NCBI RefSeq assembly: GCF_037198315.1
Contig: NZ_CP144913.1
Span: forward strand, 930,001-994,000
Length of the DNA stretch: 64,000 bases
Source of the DNA: Janibacter sp. A1S7
GTDB taxonomy: Bacteria > Actinomycetota > Actinomycetes > Actinomycetales > Dermatophilaceae
Reading direction: 5' to 3'
How positions within the stretch are numbered: position 1 is the first letter of the stretch; every line of letters starts with the position of its first letter. Under the pieces are notes generated by a model. That model was not told the origin of the DNA, ran no database searches, and saw only the letters and a list, made by a program, of their open reading frames with translations. The position numbers and the translations under genes are program-made. Positions 1 through 9,361 of the stretch are shown here, piece by piece.

Positions 1-844
1 AGAAGATGTCGAGATCGACCATCGGTGCCCGGCCGGTGGCGCGGTAGTGCTGCTCCCACTTCACCCAGGCCCACCCGAGGAGGATGCCGACGGGCAGCAG
101 CAGCCACAGCCACGCCGACGAGCGACCCTCGACGAAGGGGAACATCGTCGCCAGCACGGCCAGCCCGAGCAGGATCGAACCGATCGGGTCGAAGGAGCGG
201 GAGGCCTTGGGCGCGCCCGCCGCGGTGCGGCGCAGGAGCGGACGCGGGAACCAGCGCAGCGCGAGCGCGAGACAGAGCAGGCCCACGGGCACGTTGACGA
301 GGAAGGTCAGTCGCCACCCCAGCTCGGGTCCACCGAGCTCGATGAGCAGGCCACCGAGGACCGGACCGATGCCGACCGCGACCCCGACGACGCTGCCGAA
401 GTAGCCGAAGGCCTTCCCTCGCTCGGACCCGCGGAAGTACTGCTGGATCATGCCGACGCCCTGCGGGTTGAGCAGGCCGGAGCCGACGCCCTGGACGAAG
501 CGGGCCGCGTTGAGCGCGTCGGCATTGGGCGCCAGACCGGCCGCGACGGACGCGATGGTGAAGACGCTGACCCCGAGGACGAAGATGCCGCCGCGCCCCA
601 TGAGGTCGCCGGCGCGTCCGGCAGCGACGAGCACGACGCCGAAGGTCAGGGCGTAACCGGCGAGCACCCACTGGGCGTCCGAGTCACTGGCGTCGAGGCC
701 GTGCTGGATGGAGGGGAGGGCGACGTTGACGATGCTCACGCTGATGAGCGACATGAAGATCGCGACGAGCAGCACCCACAGCACCCGCCAGCGGTGCGCC
801 TCCGAGATCACGTCACGAGGGTCCGCGTCGTTCTGACCCGCCAC
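1..844 (-). CDS. MFS drug-efflux transporter, DHA2-like (partial, C-terminus beyond window)
   Basis: Inner-membrane proton-driven exporter of the 14-helix DHA2 type, substrate unknown. The reverse strand reads open from GTG at 844 to the left edge, giving 281 codons. Visible are a first hydrophobic segment (WVLLVAIFMSLISVSIVNVAL), the loop-2 motif GRAGDLMGRG, and GVGSGLLNPQGVGMIQQYF followed by the antiporter-like GIGPVLGG motif. The fragment ends at PMVDLDIF, a position typical of the middle of DHA2 proteins, so about half the protein is missing. A GGAGG site lies seven bases before the GTG. The opposite strand is also open here, but its product is Arg/Asp/Glu-rich without domain features and I treat it as a shadow. 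Confidence 0.85.
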   Translation of the reverse strand, partial: MAGQNDADPRDVISEAHRWRVLWVLLVAIFMSLISVSIVNVALPSIQHGLDASDSDAQWVLAGYALTFGVVLVAAGRAGDLMGRGGIFVLGVSVFTIASVAAGLAPNADALNAARFVQGVGSGLLNPQGVGMIQQYFRGSERGKAFGYFGSVVGVAVGIGPVLGGLLIELGGPELGWRLTFLVNVPVGLLCLALALRWFPRPLLRRTAAGAPKASRSFDPIGSILLGLAVLATMFPFVEGRSSAWLWLLLPVGILLGWAWVKWEQHYRATGRAPMVDLDIF

Positions 845-1002
845 CCGTGACCTCCTCACCTCGATTCGTGCATCCTGCACACAAACGCCGGGACGCCCCC
901 GTTCATTCCCACGGAGCATCCCACCTGCCGGCGTTGCGCGTACCCGTCACGCGGTATGTCGGGACACGGGTGCGCACAGCGCCGCCAGGCGAAGGGGGGA
1001 TG

Positions 1003-1929
1003 TCAGCGGTAGTCGCTGAGCAGCCCCAGCGGCTGGTCCTCCCACCCGAGGTCGCGGATGAGCCCCCAAGCGTCCGGGCGGGAGCCGTCGACGTCCCGCA
1101 CGCCGTACTCGTCGGACAGCTGCCGGGCGGTGAGGACGGCGCCGTGGTGACGTGCCACGTCAGCATCCGCAGCGAGGGCCGCCACCCCCCGTGCGACGTA
1201 GGTCGGTGTCTCCGAGGCCCCGAACCCCGGGACCGTCGCGGCGGCCTGCTGCCACGTCTTCTCCGTGACGCCGACGTTCTCCAGCATCGCCTCCGAGCGC
1301 AGCCATCCCGGCGTCACCCCCACGACCGTGACCGGCTGCTCCGCCAGCTCGGCCGTCAGGCTCGTGATGAGACGGTCGATGCAGCCCTTGACGTAGTCGT
1401 AGTAGAAACCGACGCCCTCCCGGTACCCGGTGTTCACCTCGCTCGGCCCGTCGGTCATCTCCACGAGCAACCCACCGCCGGACTCGAGCACCAGAGGCAG
1501 AGCGAGCGCGCTGGTGATGACGTGGGTGTCGATGCCCATCCGCAGCATCCGCAGGCCACCGGCGAGGTCGTGCTCCCACAGCGGGGTGCCGAACTGCGCG
1601 TACCGGTCCCCGCCGAAGATGTCGTTGACCAGGACGTCCAGCCGCCCGTGGCGCTCGCGGATCCGCTCGACGAGGGTGCGCACCTCGTCCGGATCGGTGT
1701 GGTCGACCACCTCGGCGACGCCCGCGCCGCCGGCCGCCTCGATGAGGTCGAGCGTGTCCTCGATGGTCTCCGGCCGCTCGATCTCGGACGCGCCGCACGC
1801 GCGGCTGCTGCGTCCGCTCGCGTGGACGAGTGCCCCCGCCCGCGCGAGCTCGACGGCACACGCCCGCCCGGCACCCCGGGTGGCTCCGGCGACGAGGGCG
1901 ACGGTTCCGGACAACGGCTGGTCCTCCAT
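1003..1929 (-). CDS. SDR-family oxidoreductase
   Basis: NAD(P)-dependent short-chain dehydrogenase/reductase of 308 residues, substrate unknown. The N-terminal Rossmann glycine motif is AGATRGAG (about residues 14-21) and the catalytic YxxxK is YDYVK. The tail beyond the core is longer than in classical 250-residue members. The start ATG at 1929 follows a CAGACT hexamer by six bases with no Shine-Dalgarno, fitting a leaderless mRNA. The frame stays open far upstream across nifS and mnmA, but that stretch has no domain content and lies antisense to well-supported genes. The gene is divergent from the cysteine desulfurase. Confidence 0.85.
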   Translation of the reverse strand: MEDQPLSGTVALVAGATRGAGRACAVELARAGALVHASGRSSRACGASEIERPETIEDTLDLIEAAGGAGVAEVVDHTDPDEVRTLVERIRERHGRLDVLVNDIFGGDRYAQFGTPLWEHDLAGGLRMLRMGIDTHVITSALALPLVLESGGGLLVEMTDGPSEVNTGYREGVGFYYDYVKGCIDRLITSLTAELAEQPVTVVGVTPGWLRSEAMLENVGVTEKTWQQAAATVPGFGASETPTYVARGVAALAADADVARHHGAVLTARQLSDEYGVRDVDGSRPDAWGLIRDLGWEDQPLGLLSDYR

Positions 1930-1935
1930 CCACCC

Positions 1936-1997
1936 AGTCTGGCAGCGGCGACCAGCCGGTGGAGGCGGGAATATCCCCCTTCGTCCATCCGTAGACT
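1936..1997. promoter_or_regulatory. Divergent leaderless promoters (SDR / cysteine desulfurase)
   Basis: Two -10-like hexamers face apart. TAGACT at 1992-1997 lies seven bases before the ATG at 2005, and CAGACT (reverse strand, 1936-1941) lies six bases before the ATG at 1929. Neither start has a good Shine-Dalgarno, so both mRNAs may begin at the start codon. Confidence 0.55.
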
Positions 1998-2004
1998 CTT
2001 GGTG

Positions 2005-3189
2005 ATGACCACGTATCTCGATCACGCGGCGACCACGCCGATGACCCCGGCTGCCCGGGAGGCGATGGTCGAGCAGCTGGCAGTCGTCGGCAACGCCTCG
2101 AGTCTGCACGCGCCCGGCCGGGATGCGCGGCGCACCGTCGAGGAGTCCCGCGAGCAGATCGCCTCGGCGCTGGGCGCGCGGCCGAGCGAGATCGTCTTCA
2201 CCTCCGGCGGGACCGAGGCCGACAACCTCGCGGTCACCGGCAGCTTCCGCTCCGCCCGCGCGGCCGACCCGCGACGCACCCGGGTCGTCGTCAGCGCGGT
2301 CGAGCACCACGCCGTCCTCGACCCCGTCGACCACGCCGTCGAGCACGAGGGTGCACAGGCGACCTTCGTGGTGCCGGGGGAGTGCGGCACCGTCCAGCCG
2401 AGCGACGTGCGCGCGGCGATCGAGACCGACCCCACCGACGTCGCCGCCGTGTCGGTGATGTGGGCGAACAACGAGGTCGGCACCGTCCAGGACGTCGCCG
2501 CCATGGCCGAGATCGCCCACGAGCACGGGGTGGCCTTCCACACCGATGCCGTGCAGGCCGTCGGTCACCTGCCCGTGGACTTCGCCGCGAGTGGTGTCGA
2601 CCTGATGAGCGTGAGTGCCCACAAGCTCGGGGGACCGATCGGGATCGGTGCCCTCGTCGCCAGGCGGGACGCCCGCCTCATCGCGCTCAGCCACGGAGGC
2701 GGACAGGAGCGCGGTATCCGCTCCGGCACCCTTGACGTCGCCTCGATCCGCGCCTTCGCCGTGGCGCTCACCGAGTCGGTCGATCGAAGGGAGGAGGAGG
2801 CCCGCCGCGTCGGCGGGCTGCGCGACCGCTTCCTCACCGGGGCCCGGGCACTGGACCTCGGCATCGGCGTCACCGGTTGCTGGGAGGTCGGCGACGTGAC
2901 GACCCGTCTGCCGCACAATGCCCACATCACCATCCCGGGCTGCGAAGGAGACTCGATGCTCTACCTGCTGGACGCGGTCGGCGTCGCCGTCTCGACCGGC
3001 TCGGCCTGCCAGGCCGGCATCCCGCAGCCCTCCCACGTCGTGCTCGCCATGGGCCGGTCCGAGGAGGAGGCACGCGGCTCCCTTCGCGTCTCCTTCGGCT
3101 GGACCTCCACCGAGGAGGATGTCGACGCGATCCTGACCGCCCTGCCCGAGGCGGTCGGCCGCGCCCGTCGCGCGAGCGGAGTGGCCTGA
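2005..3189 (+). CDS. Cysteine desulfurase (NifS/IscS family)
   Basis: PLP enzyme that takes sulfur from L-cysteine as an enzyme-bound persulfide. It begins TTYLDHAATTPM, typical of the family. The PLP lysine is in SAHKLGGPIG, and the persulfide cysteine is in STGSACQAG, a short catalytic loop. Length is 394 residues, normal for the family. It lies three bases upstream of mnmA, the tRNA 2-thiouridylase that needs this sulfur, so supplying MnmA is the likely main role. The start is the ATG seven bases after TAGACT; an in-frame extension back to about 847 has no family similarity. Confidence 0.93.
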   Translation: MTTYLDHAATTPMTPAAREAMVEQLAVVGNASSLHAPGRDARRTVEESREQIASALGARPSEIVFTSGGTEADNLAVTGSFRSARAADPRRTRVVVSAVEHHAVLDPVDHAVEHEGAQATFVVPGECGTVQPSDVRAAIETDPTDVAAVSVMWANNEVGTVQDVAAMAEIAHEHGVAFHTDAVQAVGHLPVDFAASGVDLMSVSAHKLGGPIGIGALVARRDARLIALSHGGGQERGIRSGTLDVASIRAFAVALTESVDRREEEARRVGGLRDRFLTGARALDLGIGVTGCWEVGDVTTRLPHNAHITIPGCEGDSMLYLLDAVGVAVSTGSACQAGIPQPSHVVLAMGRSEEEARGSLRVSFGWTSTEEDVDAILTALPEAVGRARRASGVA

Positions 3190-3192
3190 GCC

Positions 3193-4377
3193 ATGCGTGT
3201 CGTCGCTGCCATGAGCGGCGGGGTGGACTCCGCCGTCGCCGCCTCCCGGATGATCGAGGCCGGTCACGACGTCGTGGGCGTGCACCTGGCGCTGGCCAAG
3301 GACGCCAAGACGCTGCGCGAGGGCGCTCGCGGGTGCTGCACGATCGAGGACGCCGGCGACGCCCGTCGCGTCGCCGACAGGCTCGGCATCCCGTTCTACG
3401 TGTGGGACATGGCCACCCCCTTCGAGCGGGACGTGGTCGAGGACTTCGTGGCCGAGTACGAGGCGGGCCGCACCCCGAACCCGTGCCTGCGCTGCAACGA
3501 GAAGATCAAGTTCGCCGCGCTGCTCGACAAGGCGCTCGCGCTGGGCTTCGATGCCGTCGCGACCGGGCACTACGCGCAGATCGTCCACGGCCCGAACGGC
3601 CGCGAGCTGCACCGCGCCGTCGACGACGCCAAGGACCAGTCCTACGTCCTGGGCGTGCTCGACGAGGAGCAGCTGGCCCGTGCGTTCTTCCCGCTGGGTG
3701 ACACGACCAAGCCGGACATCCGGGCGGAGGCTGCCGGGCGCGGCTTCGCGGTCGCCAAGAAGCCGGACAGCCACGACATCTGCTTCATCTCCGACGGCGA
3801 CACCCGAGGCTGGTTGACCCGGCGGCTCGGGGAGCGCGAGGGCGAGATCGTCGACGAGGGGTCCGGCGAGGTCGTCGGGGAGCACCGTGGCGCCTACGGG
3901 TTCACCGTCGGTCAGCGGCGCGGTCTCGGGCTCGACCGCTCGGGCCTGGACGGAGCGCCGCGCTACGTGACGCGGGTCGAGGCCCGGTCCAACCGGGTCT
4001 TCATCGGCACGGCCGACCTGCTGGGGAGCGACGAGATCGAGGCCGACCACGTGCGCTGGTGCGGTCCGGCCGCCTCCGGCCGCCACCGCCTCGGGGCCCA
4101 GATCCGCGCCCACGGTGAGGAGATCCCCGCGCTCGCGGAGGTCTGGGACGACCCTGCCGAAGGGGGCGGGTCCCGCTTGCGGGTCCGCCTGGACACCGCG
4201 GTCCGCGGCGCGGCACCCGGCCAGTCGATCGTCCTCTACGACGGTACCCGCGTCGTCGGGTCCGGCACGATCAGCCGCGCCGGTCGTGCGGACCGTGGCC
4301 CCGCGCACGTCGGTGGTGGTGGACGTGCCGAGGAATCCACCGCGCCTGACCGTCCACGCGGGGGAGGAGCTCGGTGA
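3193..4377 (+). CDS. mnmA: tRNA-specific 2-thiouridylase MnmA
   Basis: Installs the 2-thio group on U34 of tRNA-Lys, -Glu and -Gln, using ATP and persulfide sulfur. The N-terminal PP-loop is SGGVDSAV, the first catalytic cysteine is in [12 protein letters not shown], and CFISDGD contains the second. The C-terminal part is the usual barrel region. Length 394 residues is normal. The ATG lies three bases after the cysteine desulfurase stop, and its own stop overlaps the next start by four bases (GTGA), so the three genes form one operon. Confidence 0.95.
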   Translation: MRVVAAMSGGVDSAVAASRMIEAGHDVVGVHLALAKDAKTLREGARGCCTIEDAGDARRVADRLGIPFYVWDMATPFERDVVEDFVAEYEAGRTPNPCLRCNEKIKFAALLDKALALGFDAVATGHYAQIVHGPNGRELHRAVDDAKDQSYVLGVLDEEQLARAFFPLGDTTKPDIRAEAAGRGFAVAKKPDSHDICFISDGDTRGWLTRRLGEREGEIVDEGSGEVVGEHRGAYGFTVGQRRGLGLDRSGLDGAPRYVTRVEARSNRVFIGTADLLGSDEIEADHVRWCGPAASGRHRLGAQIRAHGEEIPALAEVWDDPAEGGGSRLRVRLDTAVRGAAPGQSIVLYDGTRVVGSGTISRAGRADRGPAHVGGGGRAEESTAPDRPRGGGAR

Positions 4378-5354
4378 CGATCGCGTCCGCGGTCGGCTCG
4401 TGGCCGGGCGCTCGTCCCCGTGAGGCCGTCGTCGCCGTCCGCGACCTGCTCGGAGACGGCATCCCCCACCTGCCCGAGCTCCCCGCACGCGGCCCGGGCG
4501 CCGACGTCGTCGGCCGTGGCGTCGCGATGCTCGCCGACCTGCACGTGGAGACCCAACCGTACGGCTGGCGGTTCACCGACCGGGCCGGCCGGGACGAAGG
4601 GAGGGCCCGCGGCTTCCTGCGCGAGGACCTCGACGAGCTCGCCGAGGCCTACGACGGATGGAGCGGACCGCTGAAGGTCCAGGTCGCGGGTCCGTGGACG
4701 CTCGGTGCGAGCATCGAGCTGCCCCGCGGGGAACGGGCCGTCTCCGACCCGGGAGCGCGTCGGGACATCGCCGGGGCGCTCGCCGAGGGGGTGCGCCAGC
4801 ACGTCGCCGAGGTCGAGCGACTCGTGCCGGGGGCCTCGGTGGTCGTGCAGGTCGACGAGCCCGGCCTGCCCGCCGTGCTGGATGGCCGCCTGCCGACCCA
4901 GTCCGGCTACGGCCGGTTGCGCGCCGTCGACCGCGGTGAGGTCCGCGACGGCCTGCGCACGATCATCGACGCGCTGCAGGGGCACTCGACCGTCGTGCAC
5001 TGCTGCAGCGACGACGTGCCGGTGACGCTGCTGCGGGAGACCGGCGCCACCGGGATCTGTCTGGACACCTCGCTCGTCGACGACCGGCGCTGGGAGCAGC
5101 TGGCCGAGGCGGTCGAGTCCGGGGTCACCCTCTGGGCGGGGGCCCTGCCGACCTCGGGCGAGAGCGACTGGCGCACTGCCCGCGACCGGCTCGTCGATGC
5201 CTGGCACCGCGTCGGCCTGCCCGATGGCGCGCTGGGGGACCTCGTGATCACGCCCGCGTGCGGACTGGCCGGGGCGCCCCCTTCGTCCGCGGTCTCGGTC
5301 CTGCGCACCACCCGCGATCTCGCCGCGGCGCTGACCGACGTCGCGGCCGGCTGA
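4374..5354 (+). CDS. MetE-like methyltransferase domain protein
   Basis: A 326-residue protein of the cobalamin-independent methionine synthase C-terminal barrel family (UROD/MetE superfamily). It is under half the length of true MetE and lacks the N-terminal half. The zinc ligands appear conserved: His and Cys in VVHCCSDD and Cys in TPACGLAG. It could be a stand-alone methyltransferase using a donor other than methyltetrahydrofolate-polyglutamate; the donor cannot be seen. The GTG start overlaps the mnmA stop. This pairing with mnmA is common in actinobacteria, so a link to sulfur metabolism is likely but unproven. Confidence 0.82.
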   Translation: MTIASAVGSWPGARPREAVVAVRDLLGDGIPHLPELPARGPGADVVGRGVAMLADLHVETQPYGWRFTDRAGRDEGRARGFLREDLDELAEAYDGWSGPLKVQVAGPWTLGASIELPRGERAVSDPGARRDIAGALAEGVRQHVAEVERLVPGASVVVQVDEPGLPAVLDGRLPTQSGYGRLRAVDRGEVRDGLRTIIDALQGHSTVVHCCSDDVPVTLLRETGATGICLDTSLVDDRRWEQLAEAVESGVTLWAGALPTSGESDWRTARDRLVDAWHRVGLPDGALGDLVITPACGLAGAPPSSAVSVLRTTRDLAAALTDVAAG

Positions 5355-5362
5355 TCACGCCC

Positions 5363-5452
5363 CTACGAAATGCTGCAGGCTCGGGTTCGTTGAGCCAGCA
5401 GCACCACGAAGTGCTGCAGGCTCAACGAGGTGCTGCCAGCAGCACTTCGTAG
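5363..5452. repeat. Palindromic intergenic repeat, copy 1
   Basis: A ~90-bp element with nested inverted repeats. The outer arms begin CTACGAAATGCTG and end CAGCACTTCGTAG. The inner palindrome runs from TCGTTGAGCC to GGCTCAACGA around CACGAAGTG. The central 42 bases match copy 2 at 13676 exactly, and a diverged copy lies at 28242. It sits between the metE-like gene and the molybdenum hydroxylase operon. Confidence 0.85.
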
Positions 5453-5475
5453 GGCCGAGTCCACGGTGTCGTCGT

Positions 5476-5533
5476 GTGGCCCTTGTCACTTTCGGTGACT
5501 TGGGCCACGCTTGGCCGGACAGTGGCAGTCCGG
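5476..5533. promoter_or_regulatory. Two imperfect palindromes upstream of the Mo-hydroxylase operon
   Basis: Positions 5476-5508 pair GTGGCCC with GGGCCAC and GTCAC with GTGAC around TTTCG. A second inverted repeat pairs CCGGAC (5515-5520) with GTCCGG (5528-5533). They occupy the region where promoter and operator would be expected before the ATG at 5552. No regulator gene lies in the operon, so an unlinked repressor or activator is possible. A transcript hairpin is the alternative. Confidence 0.5.
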
Positions 5534-5551
5534 ACCAGCAAAGGAAACGCG

Positions 5552-6037
5552 ATGGCCCGCATCACCGTCGATGTCGATGGCATGAGCTACACCCACGACG
5601 TGGAACCCCGAACCCTGTTGGTGCACCATCTGCGCGAGACGCTGGGCAAGACCGGCACCGTGGTCGGGTGCGACACGAGCAACTGCGGTGCCTGCACCGT
5701 CCTCGTCGACGGGGAGAGCATCAAGTCCTGCTCCGTCCTGGCCGTGCAGGCGGACGGCGCCGAGATCGAGACCGTTGAAGGACTGGCCGCTGCCGACGGG
5801 ACCATGCACCCGGTCCAGCAGGCCTTCCACGAGCACCACGGTCTGCAGTGCGGTTACTGCACGCCCGGGATGCTCATGCGCAGTGTGTGCTTCGTGCGGG
5901 AGAACCCCGATCCGTCCGAGGACGAGGTCCGTGAGGGGCTCAAGGGCAACATGTGTCGGTGCACCGGGTACCAGGGGATCGTCTCGGCGGTCATGGCCTA
6001 CTCACAGGCCGCCGGCGAGCAGGAGGCAGGACGATGA
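5552..6037 (+). CDS. Molybdenum hydroxylase small subunit, 2x[2Fe-2S]
   Basis: Electron-transfer subunit of a CoxS/XdhC-like molybdenum hydroxylase, 161 residues. The N-terminal plant-type ferredoxin cysteines are in GCDTSNCGACTVLVDG and KSC, and the C-terminal four-cysteine helical cluster is in CGYCTPGM and CRCTGYQG. The start is ATG 5552, after AAAGGAAA six bases upstream; an in-frame ATG at 5474 would add a tail unlike the family. Its stop overlaps the large-subunit start by four bases. This is the first gene of an eight-gene block extending to 13657. Confidence 0.93.
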   Translation: MARITVDVDGMSYTHDVEPRTLLVHHLRETLGKTGTVVGCDTSNCGACTVLVDGESIKSCSVLAVQADGAEIETVEGLAAADGTMHPVQQAFHEHHGLQCGYCTPGMLMRSVCFVRENPDPSEDEVREGLKGNMCRCTGYQGIVSAVMAYSQAAGEQEAGR

Positions 6038-8466
6038 CCGCGACATCCGATGCCGCCACGGACCGGGACGAGCAGCGGCCCGAGATCGGTCGTGCGCGCC
6101 TGCGCCGTGAGGACGCCCGTGCCCTGACCGGTCGCACCCGCTGGACCGATGACATGACCCTGCCGGGGATGGTGCACCTGTCGGTGCTGCGGTCCCCGGT
6201 GGCGCACGCGACGATCACGACCCTGGACACCGCGCCGGCGGCCCGGGCCCCCGGCGTCGTCGGGGTCTGGACCGGTGAGGACCTGCCGGAGCAGGGAGCG
6301 ATGCCGACGGCGTGGACCGTCAGCGAAGACATGAAGACGCCGCCGTACTTCCCGCTGAGTGTCGGGGCGGTCAAGCACGTCGGCGACATCGTGGCCGTCG
6401 TGGCAGCGATCTCCAAGGAGGCTGCGGAGGATGCCCTCGAGCTGATCGACGTCGACTACGACGAACTGCCGGTGGTCGTCGACCCGTTGGCGGCCAAGCA
6501 GGAGGGCAGTCCGCTCGTCCACCCGGACCTCGGCACGAACGTGTGCGCCACCTGGGGGCTGGACTCCGTCTCGCTCGGTACCGGCGGCGATGCGGCCGCG
6601 GCGATCCGAGAGGCCGAGTCCGACCCGGACCAGGTCGTCGTGCGCCGCACCCTCCGGCAGAATCGGATCACGCCCGCATACATCGAACCCCGGTCGATCG
6701 TGGTCGATCCCACCGCCGAGCAGGTGACGATGTGGTCGGCCACCCAGGTCCCGCACATCGTGCGCATCCTCATGGCGATGAGCCAGCCCATCGAGGAGCA
6801 CGAGCTGCGGGTCGTGGCCCCGGACGTCGGCGGGGGATTCGGCGGCAAGCTGCAGTTCACCCGTGAGGAGGCCCTCGTGCTCCTCATCGCCCGGCGTCTG
6901 CGGGTGCCGTGCAAGTACACCGAGACCCGCAGCGAGTCGATGCAGTCCTCGCACCACGCCCGCGACCAGGTGCAGGAGCTGACCCTCGCCGCGAAGCGCG
7001 ACGGCACGATCACCGCCCTGGACGTGGACCTCACCGCGGACATGGGGGCGTACCTGGGGATCCTCACGGCGGGGATCCCGCTGCTCGGCGGATTCATGTT
7101 CACCGGCATCTACCGGATCCCGGCCTACACCTTCCACTGCACCGACGTCTTCACCAACAAGACGATGACCGACGCCTACCGAGGGGCGGGGAAGCCGGAG
7201 GCGACCTTTGGCATCGAGCGGATGATGGACGAGCTGGCCGTCGAGCTGGACCTGGATCCGATCGAGGTGCGGCGACGCAACTGGATCACGCCCGACGAGT
7301 TCCCCTACGCCACCGCGGCCGGCCTGACCTACGACTCCGGCAACTACGACCAGGCCACCGACAAGGCGCTGGAGATGTTCGGCTACGACGAGCTGCGGGC
7401 CGAGCAGCGGCGTCGCCGCGAGGCACGGGACCCGGTCCAGCTCGGCATCGGGGTGTGCACCTTCGTCGAGCTGTCCGGCCTGGCCCCCAGCCGTGTGCTC
7501 GGTGGCTTGAACTACGGGTCGGGCGGCTGGGAGCACTCGAGCATCCGGATGCTGCCGACGGGCAAGGTCGAGGTCGTCGCAGGGACCACCTCTCACGGGC
7601 AGGGCCATGCCACCGCCTTCTCCCAGATCGTCGCGGACGAGCTGGGCGTCCCCTTCGACGACATCGTCCTCATCAGCGGTGACACCGCGTCCTCGCACAA
7701 GGGCATGGACACGTACGGGTCACGCTCGCTGGTGGTCGGCGGCATGGCCATCGTCGGGGCCGCTCGCAAGGTCGTGGAGAAGGCGAGGCCGATCGCCGCC
7801 CACCTGCTCGAGGCGAGCACCGACGACCTCGAGTTCGTGGGTGGGAGATTCTCGGTCAGGGGCACGGCCAGCGGGGTGACGATCCAGGAGGTCATGCTCA
7901 GCACCTGGCTCGCGCACGACCTTCCCGAGGGGCTGGAGCCGAATCTGGATGCGGACTTCACGTTCGACCCGGAGAACTTCTCCTACCCGACGGGGACCCA
8001 CCTGGCGGCGGTCGAGGTCGACACGCAGACCGGACGCGTGACGGTCCGCGACTACGTCTGCGTCCAGGACGTGGGTGTCCTGGTCAACCCGATGATCGTC
8101 GACGGCCAGGTGCACGGTGGGCTGACCCAGGGCATCGCGCAAGCGCTGTACGAGGAGATCCAGTACTCCCAGGAGGGGCAGCTGACCAGCGGCACGCTGG
8201 CCGACTACCTCGTCCCTGCCGCTCCCGACGTCCTGCGCTATCGCACGGGGACCACGGTGACCGAGGCGACCACCAACACGCTGGGCGTCAAGGCGGTCGG
8301 CGAGACGGGTGCCACGGCAGCACCCCCGGCGATCGTCAACGCGGTCCTGGATGCGCTGCGGCCGCTCGGGGTCACCGACATCACGATGCCGTGTACGCCG
8401 GTGAAGGTGTGGACCGCGATCCACGAGGCATCCGCACGCACGACCGAGGGAGCGGTGACGGCATGA
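6034..8466 (+). CDS. Molybdenum hydroxylase large (molybdopterin) subunit
   Basis: Catalytic subunit binding molybdopterin cytosine dinucleotide, 810 residues, which hydroxylates a carbon next to nitrogen in an aromatic or heterocyclic substrate. Motifs seen are DVGGGFGGK (cofactor binding), AYRGAGKPEA in the active-site loop, and a C-terminal KAVGETGA carrying the catalytic Glu. The AYRGAGK loop lacks the AYRCSFR cysteine of form I CO dehydrogenase, so this is not a CO oxidiser by that criterion. The substrate cannot be read from sequence. It overlaps the genes on both sides by four bases (ATGA). Confidence 0.92.
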   Translation: MTATSDAATDRDEQRPEIGRARLRREDARALTGRTRWTDDMTLPGMVHLSVLRSPVAHATITTLDTAPAARAPGVVGVWTGEDLPEQGAMPTAWTVSEDMKTPPYFPLSVGAVKHVGDIVAVVAAISKEAAEDALELIDVDYDELPVVVDPLAAKQEGSPLVHPDLGTNVCATWGLDSVSLGTGGDAAAAIREAESDPDQVVVRRTLRQNRITPAYIEPRSIVVDPTAEQVTMWSATQVPHIVRILMAMSQPIEEHELRVVAPDVGGGFGGKLQFTREEALVLLIARRLRVPCKYTETRSESMQSSHHARDQVQELTLAAKRDGTITALDVDLTADMGAYLGILTAGIPLLGGFMFTGIYRIPAYTFHCTDVFTNKTMTDAYRGAGKPEATFGIERMMDELAVELDLDPIEVRRRNWITPDEFPYATAAGLTYDSGNYDQATDKALEMFGYDELRAEQRRRREARDPVQLGIGVCTFVELSGLAPSRVLGGLNYGSGGWEHSSIRMLPTGKVEVVAGTTSHGQGHATAFSQIVADELGVPFDDIVLISGDTASSHKGMDTYGSRSLVVGGMAIVGAARKVVEKARPIAAHLLEASTDDLEFVGGRFSVRGTASGVTIQEVMLSTWLAHDLPEGLEPNLDADFTFDPENFSYPTGTHLAAVEVDTQTGRVTVRDYVCVQDVGVLVNPMIVDGQVHGGLTQGIAQALYEEIQYSQEGQLTSGTLADYLVPAAPDVLRYRTGTTVTEATTNTLGVKAVGETGATAAPPAIVNAVLDALRPLGVTDITMPCTPVKVWTAIHEASARTTEGAVTA

Positions 8467-9320
8467 GGCCCGTGGAGTTCGACTACACCGCACCCACCAG
8501 CGTCGAGGACGTGCTGCGGGCCCTGGCCGACAGCGACGACGCCACGATCATGGGTGGTGGCCAGTCGCTGATGCCCGTGCTGCGGATGCGTATGGCCGAC
8601 CCGGGACTGCTCGTCGACCTTCGTCGGGTGCCCGAGCTGCAGCAGGTGCGCGAGGATGGCGATCACCTCGTCATCGGCGCCATGACCACGCACCACGCCG
8701 TGGCGCACGACGCGCTCGTCGCGGAGCATGCCGGGGTGCTGGGTCAGGCGGCTGCCCGCGTCGGTGACCCGCAGATCAGGTACCGGGGAACCACCGGTGG
8801 AGCGCTGGCCCACGCCGACCCGGCCGGTGACATCGCCCCCGCCGTGCTCGCCCTCGACGGGGTGATCGAGGTCAGCGGGCCCACCGGTGCGCGGACCGTG
8901 CCGGCGGCCGAGTTCTTCCGCGGCCCCTTCACCACCGCTCTGGACGAAGGGGAGGTCGTGACCGCGATCCGGCTGCCCAAGCACACCGGGTGGGGGATGC
9001 GGTACGAGAAGTTCTCCCACGTGGCCCAGTCGTGGGCCATCGTCGCCGTGGCGGCCGCTGTCCGGGTCGAGGACGGCGTCATCGCCCGGGTGCGCCTCGG
9101 GATGGCCAACATGGGGCAGACCCCGCTGCGGGCGGAGGCTGCCGAGGCAGCACTGACCGGTGCCTCGCTCGAGGCGCAGTCGCTGCACGAGGCCGCGGCG
9201 CGCGCCGGTGAGGGAACGTCGCCGGCGGTCGACCCAGCGGGTACGGCCGAGTACCGCCGTCACCTCGCCGGCGTCCTCTCCGGCAGGGCCGTCACGGCAG
9301 CTGCCGGGGTGGGCGGATGA
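8463..9320 (+). CDS. Molybdenum hydroxylase FAD-binding medium subunit
   Basis: FAD subunit (CoxM-like, 285 residues) carrying electrons from the iron-sulfur subunit to an acceptor. The first FAD motif is MGGGQSLMPVLRMR (about residues 35-48), and the second segment is GTTGGALAHADPAGD. Gene order small-large-medium differs from the classical coxMSL order but is found in other actinobacterial hydroxylases. The start overlaps the large-subunit stop by four bases. A 41-base gap with a strong AGGAGG site separates it from the LamB/YcsF gene, which suggests a continuing operon. Confidence 0.92.
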   Translation: MRPVEFDYTAPTSVEDVLRALADSDDATIMGGGQSLMPVLRMRMADPGLLVDLRRVPELQQVREDGDHLVIGAMTTHHAVAHDALVAEHAGVLGQAAARVGDPQIRYRGTTGGALAHADPAGDIAPAVLALDGVIEVSGPTGARTVPAAEFFRGPFTTALDEGEVVTAIRLPKHTGWGMRYEKFSHVAQSWAIVAVAAAVRVEDGVIARVRLGMANMGQTPLRAEAAEAALTGASLEAQSLHEAAARAGEGTSPAVDPAGTAEYRRHLAGVLSGRAVTAAAGVGG

Positions 9321-9361
9321 GCAGCAGCCGTCCGAAGAGCCGAAGGACAGGAGGTCTGTGA

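Noticed and set aside
47..850. Forward 267-codon frame at the left edge
   Set aside because: It is antisense to a clear MFS protein; its product is Asp/Glu/Arg/Gln-rich without structure motifs.
1930..4488. Long open frame on the reverse strand continuing upstream of the SDR gene
   Set aside because: It lies antisense to nifS, mnmA and part of the MetE-like gene, has no domain features and a GC-driven amino acid bias. The SDR fold begins cleanly at 1929.
4374..5354. Full cobalamin-independent methionine synthase metE
   Set aside because: Only the C-terminal domain is present (326 residues); the N-terminal half and its folate-binding features are missing.
5552..9320. Aerobic CO dehydrogenase (coxSLM)
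   Set aside because: The large-subunit loop reads AYRGAGK, not the AYRCSFR of form I CO dehydrogenase, and no cox maturation genes are present.
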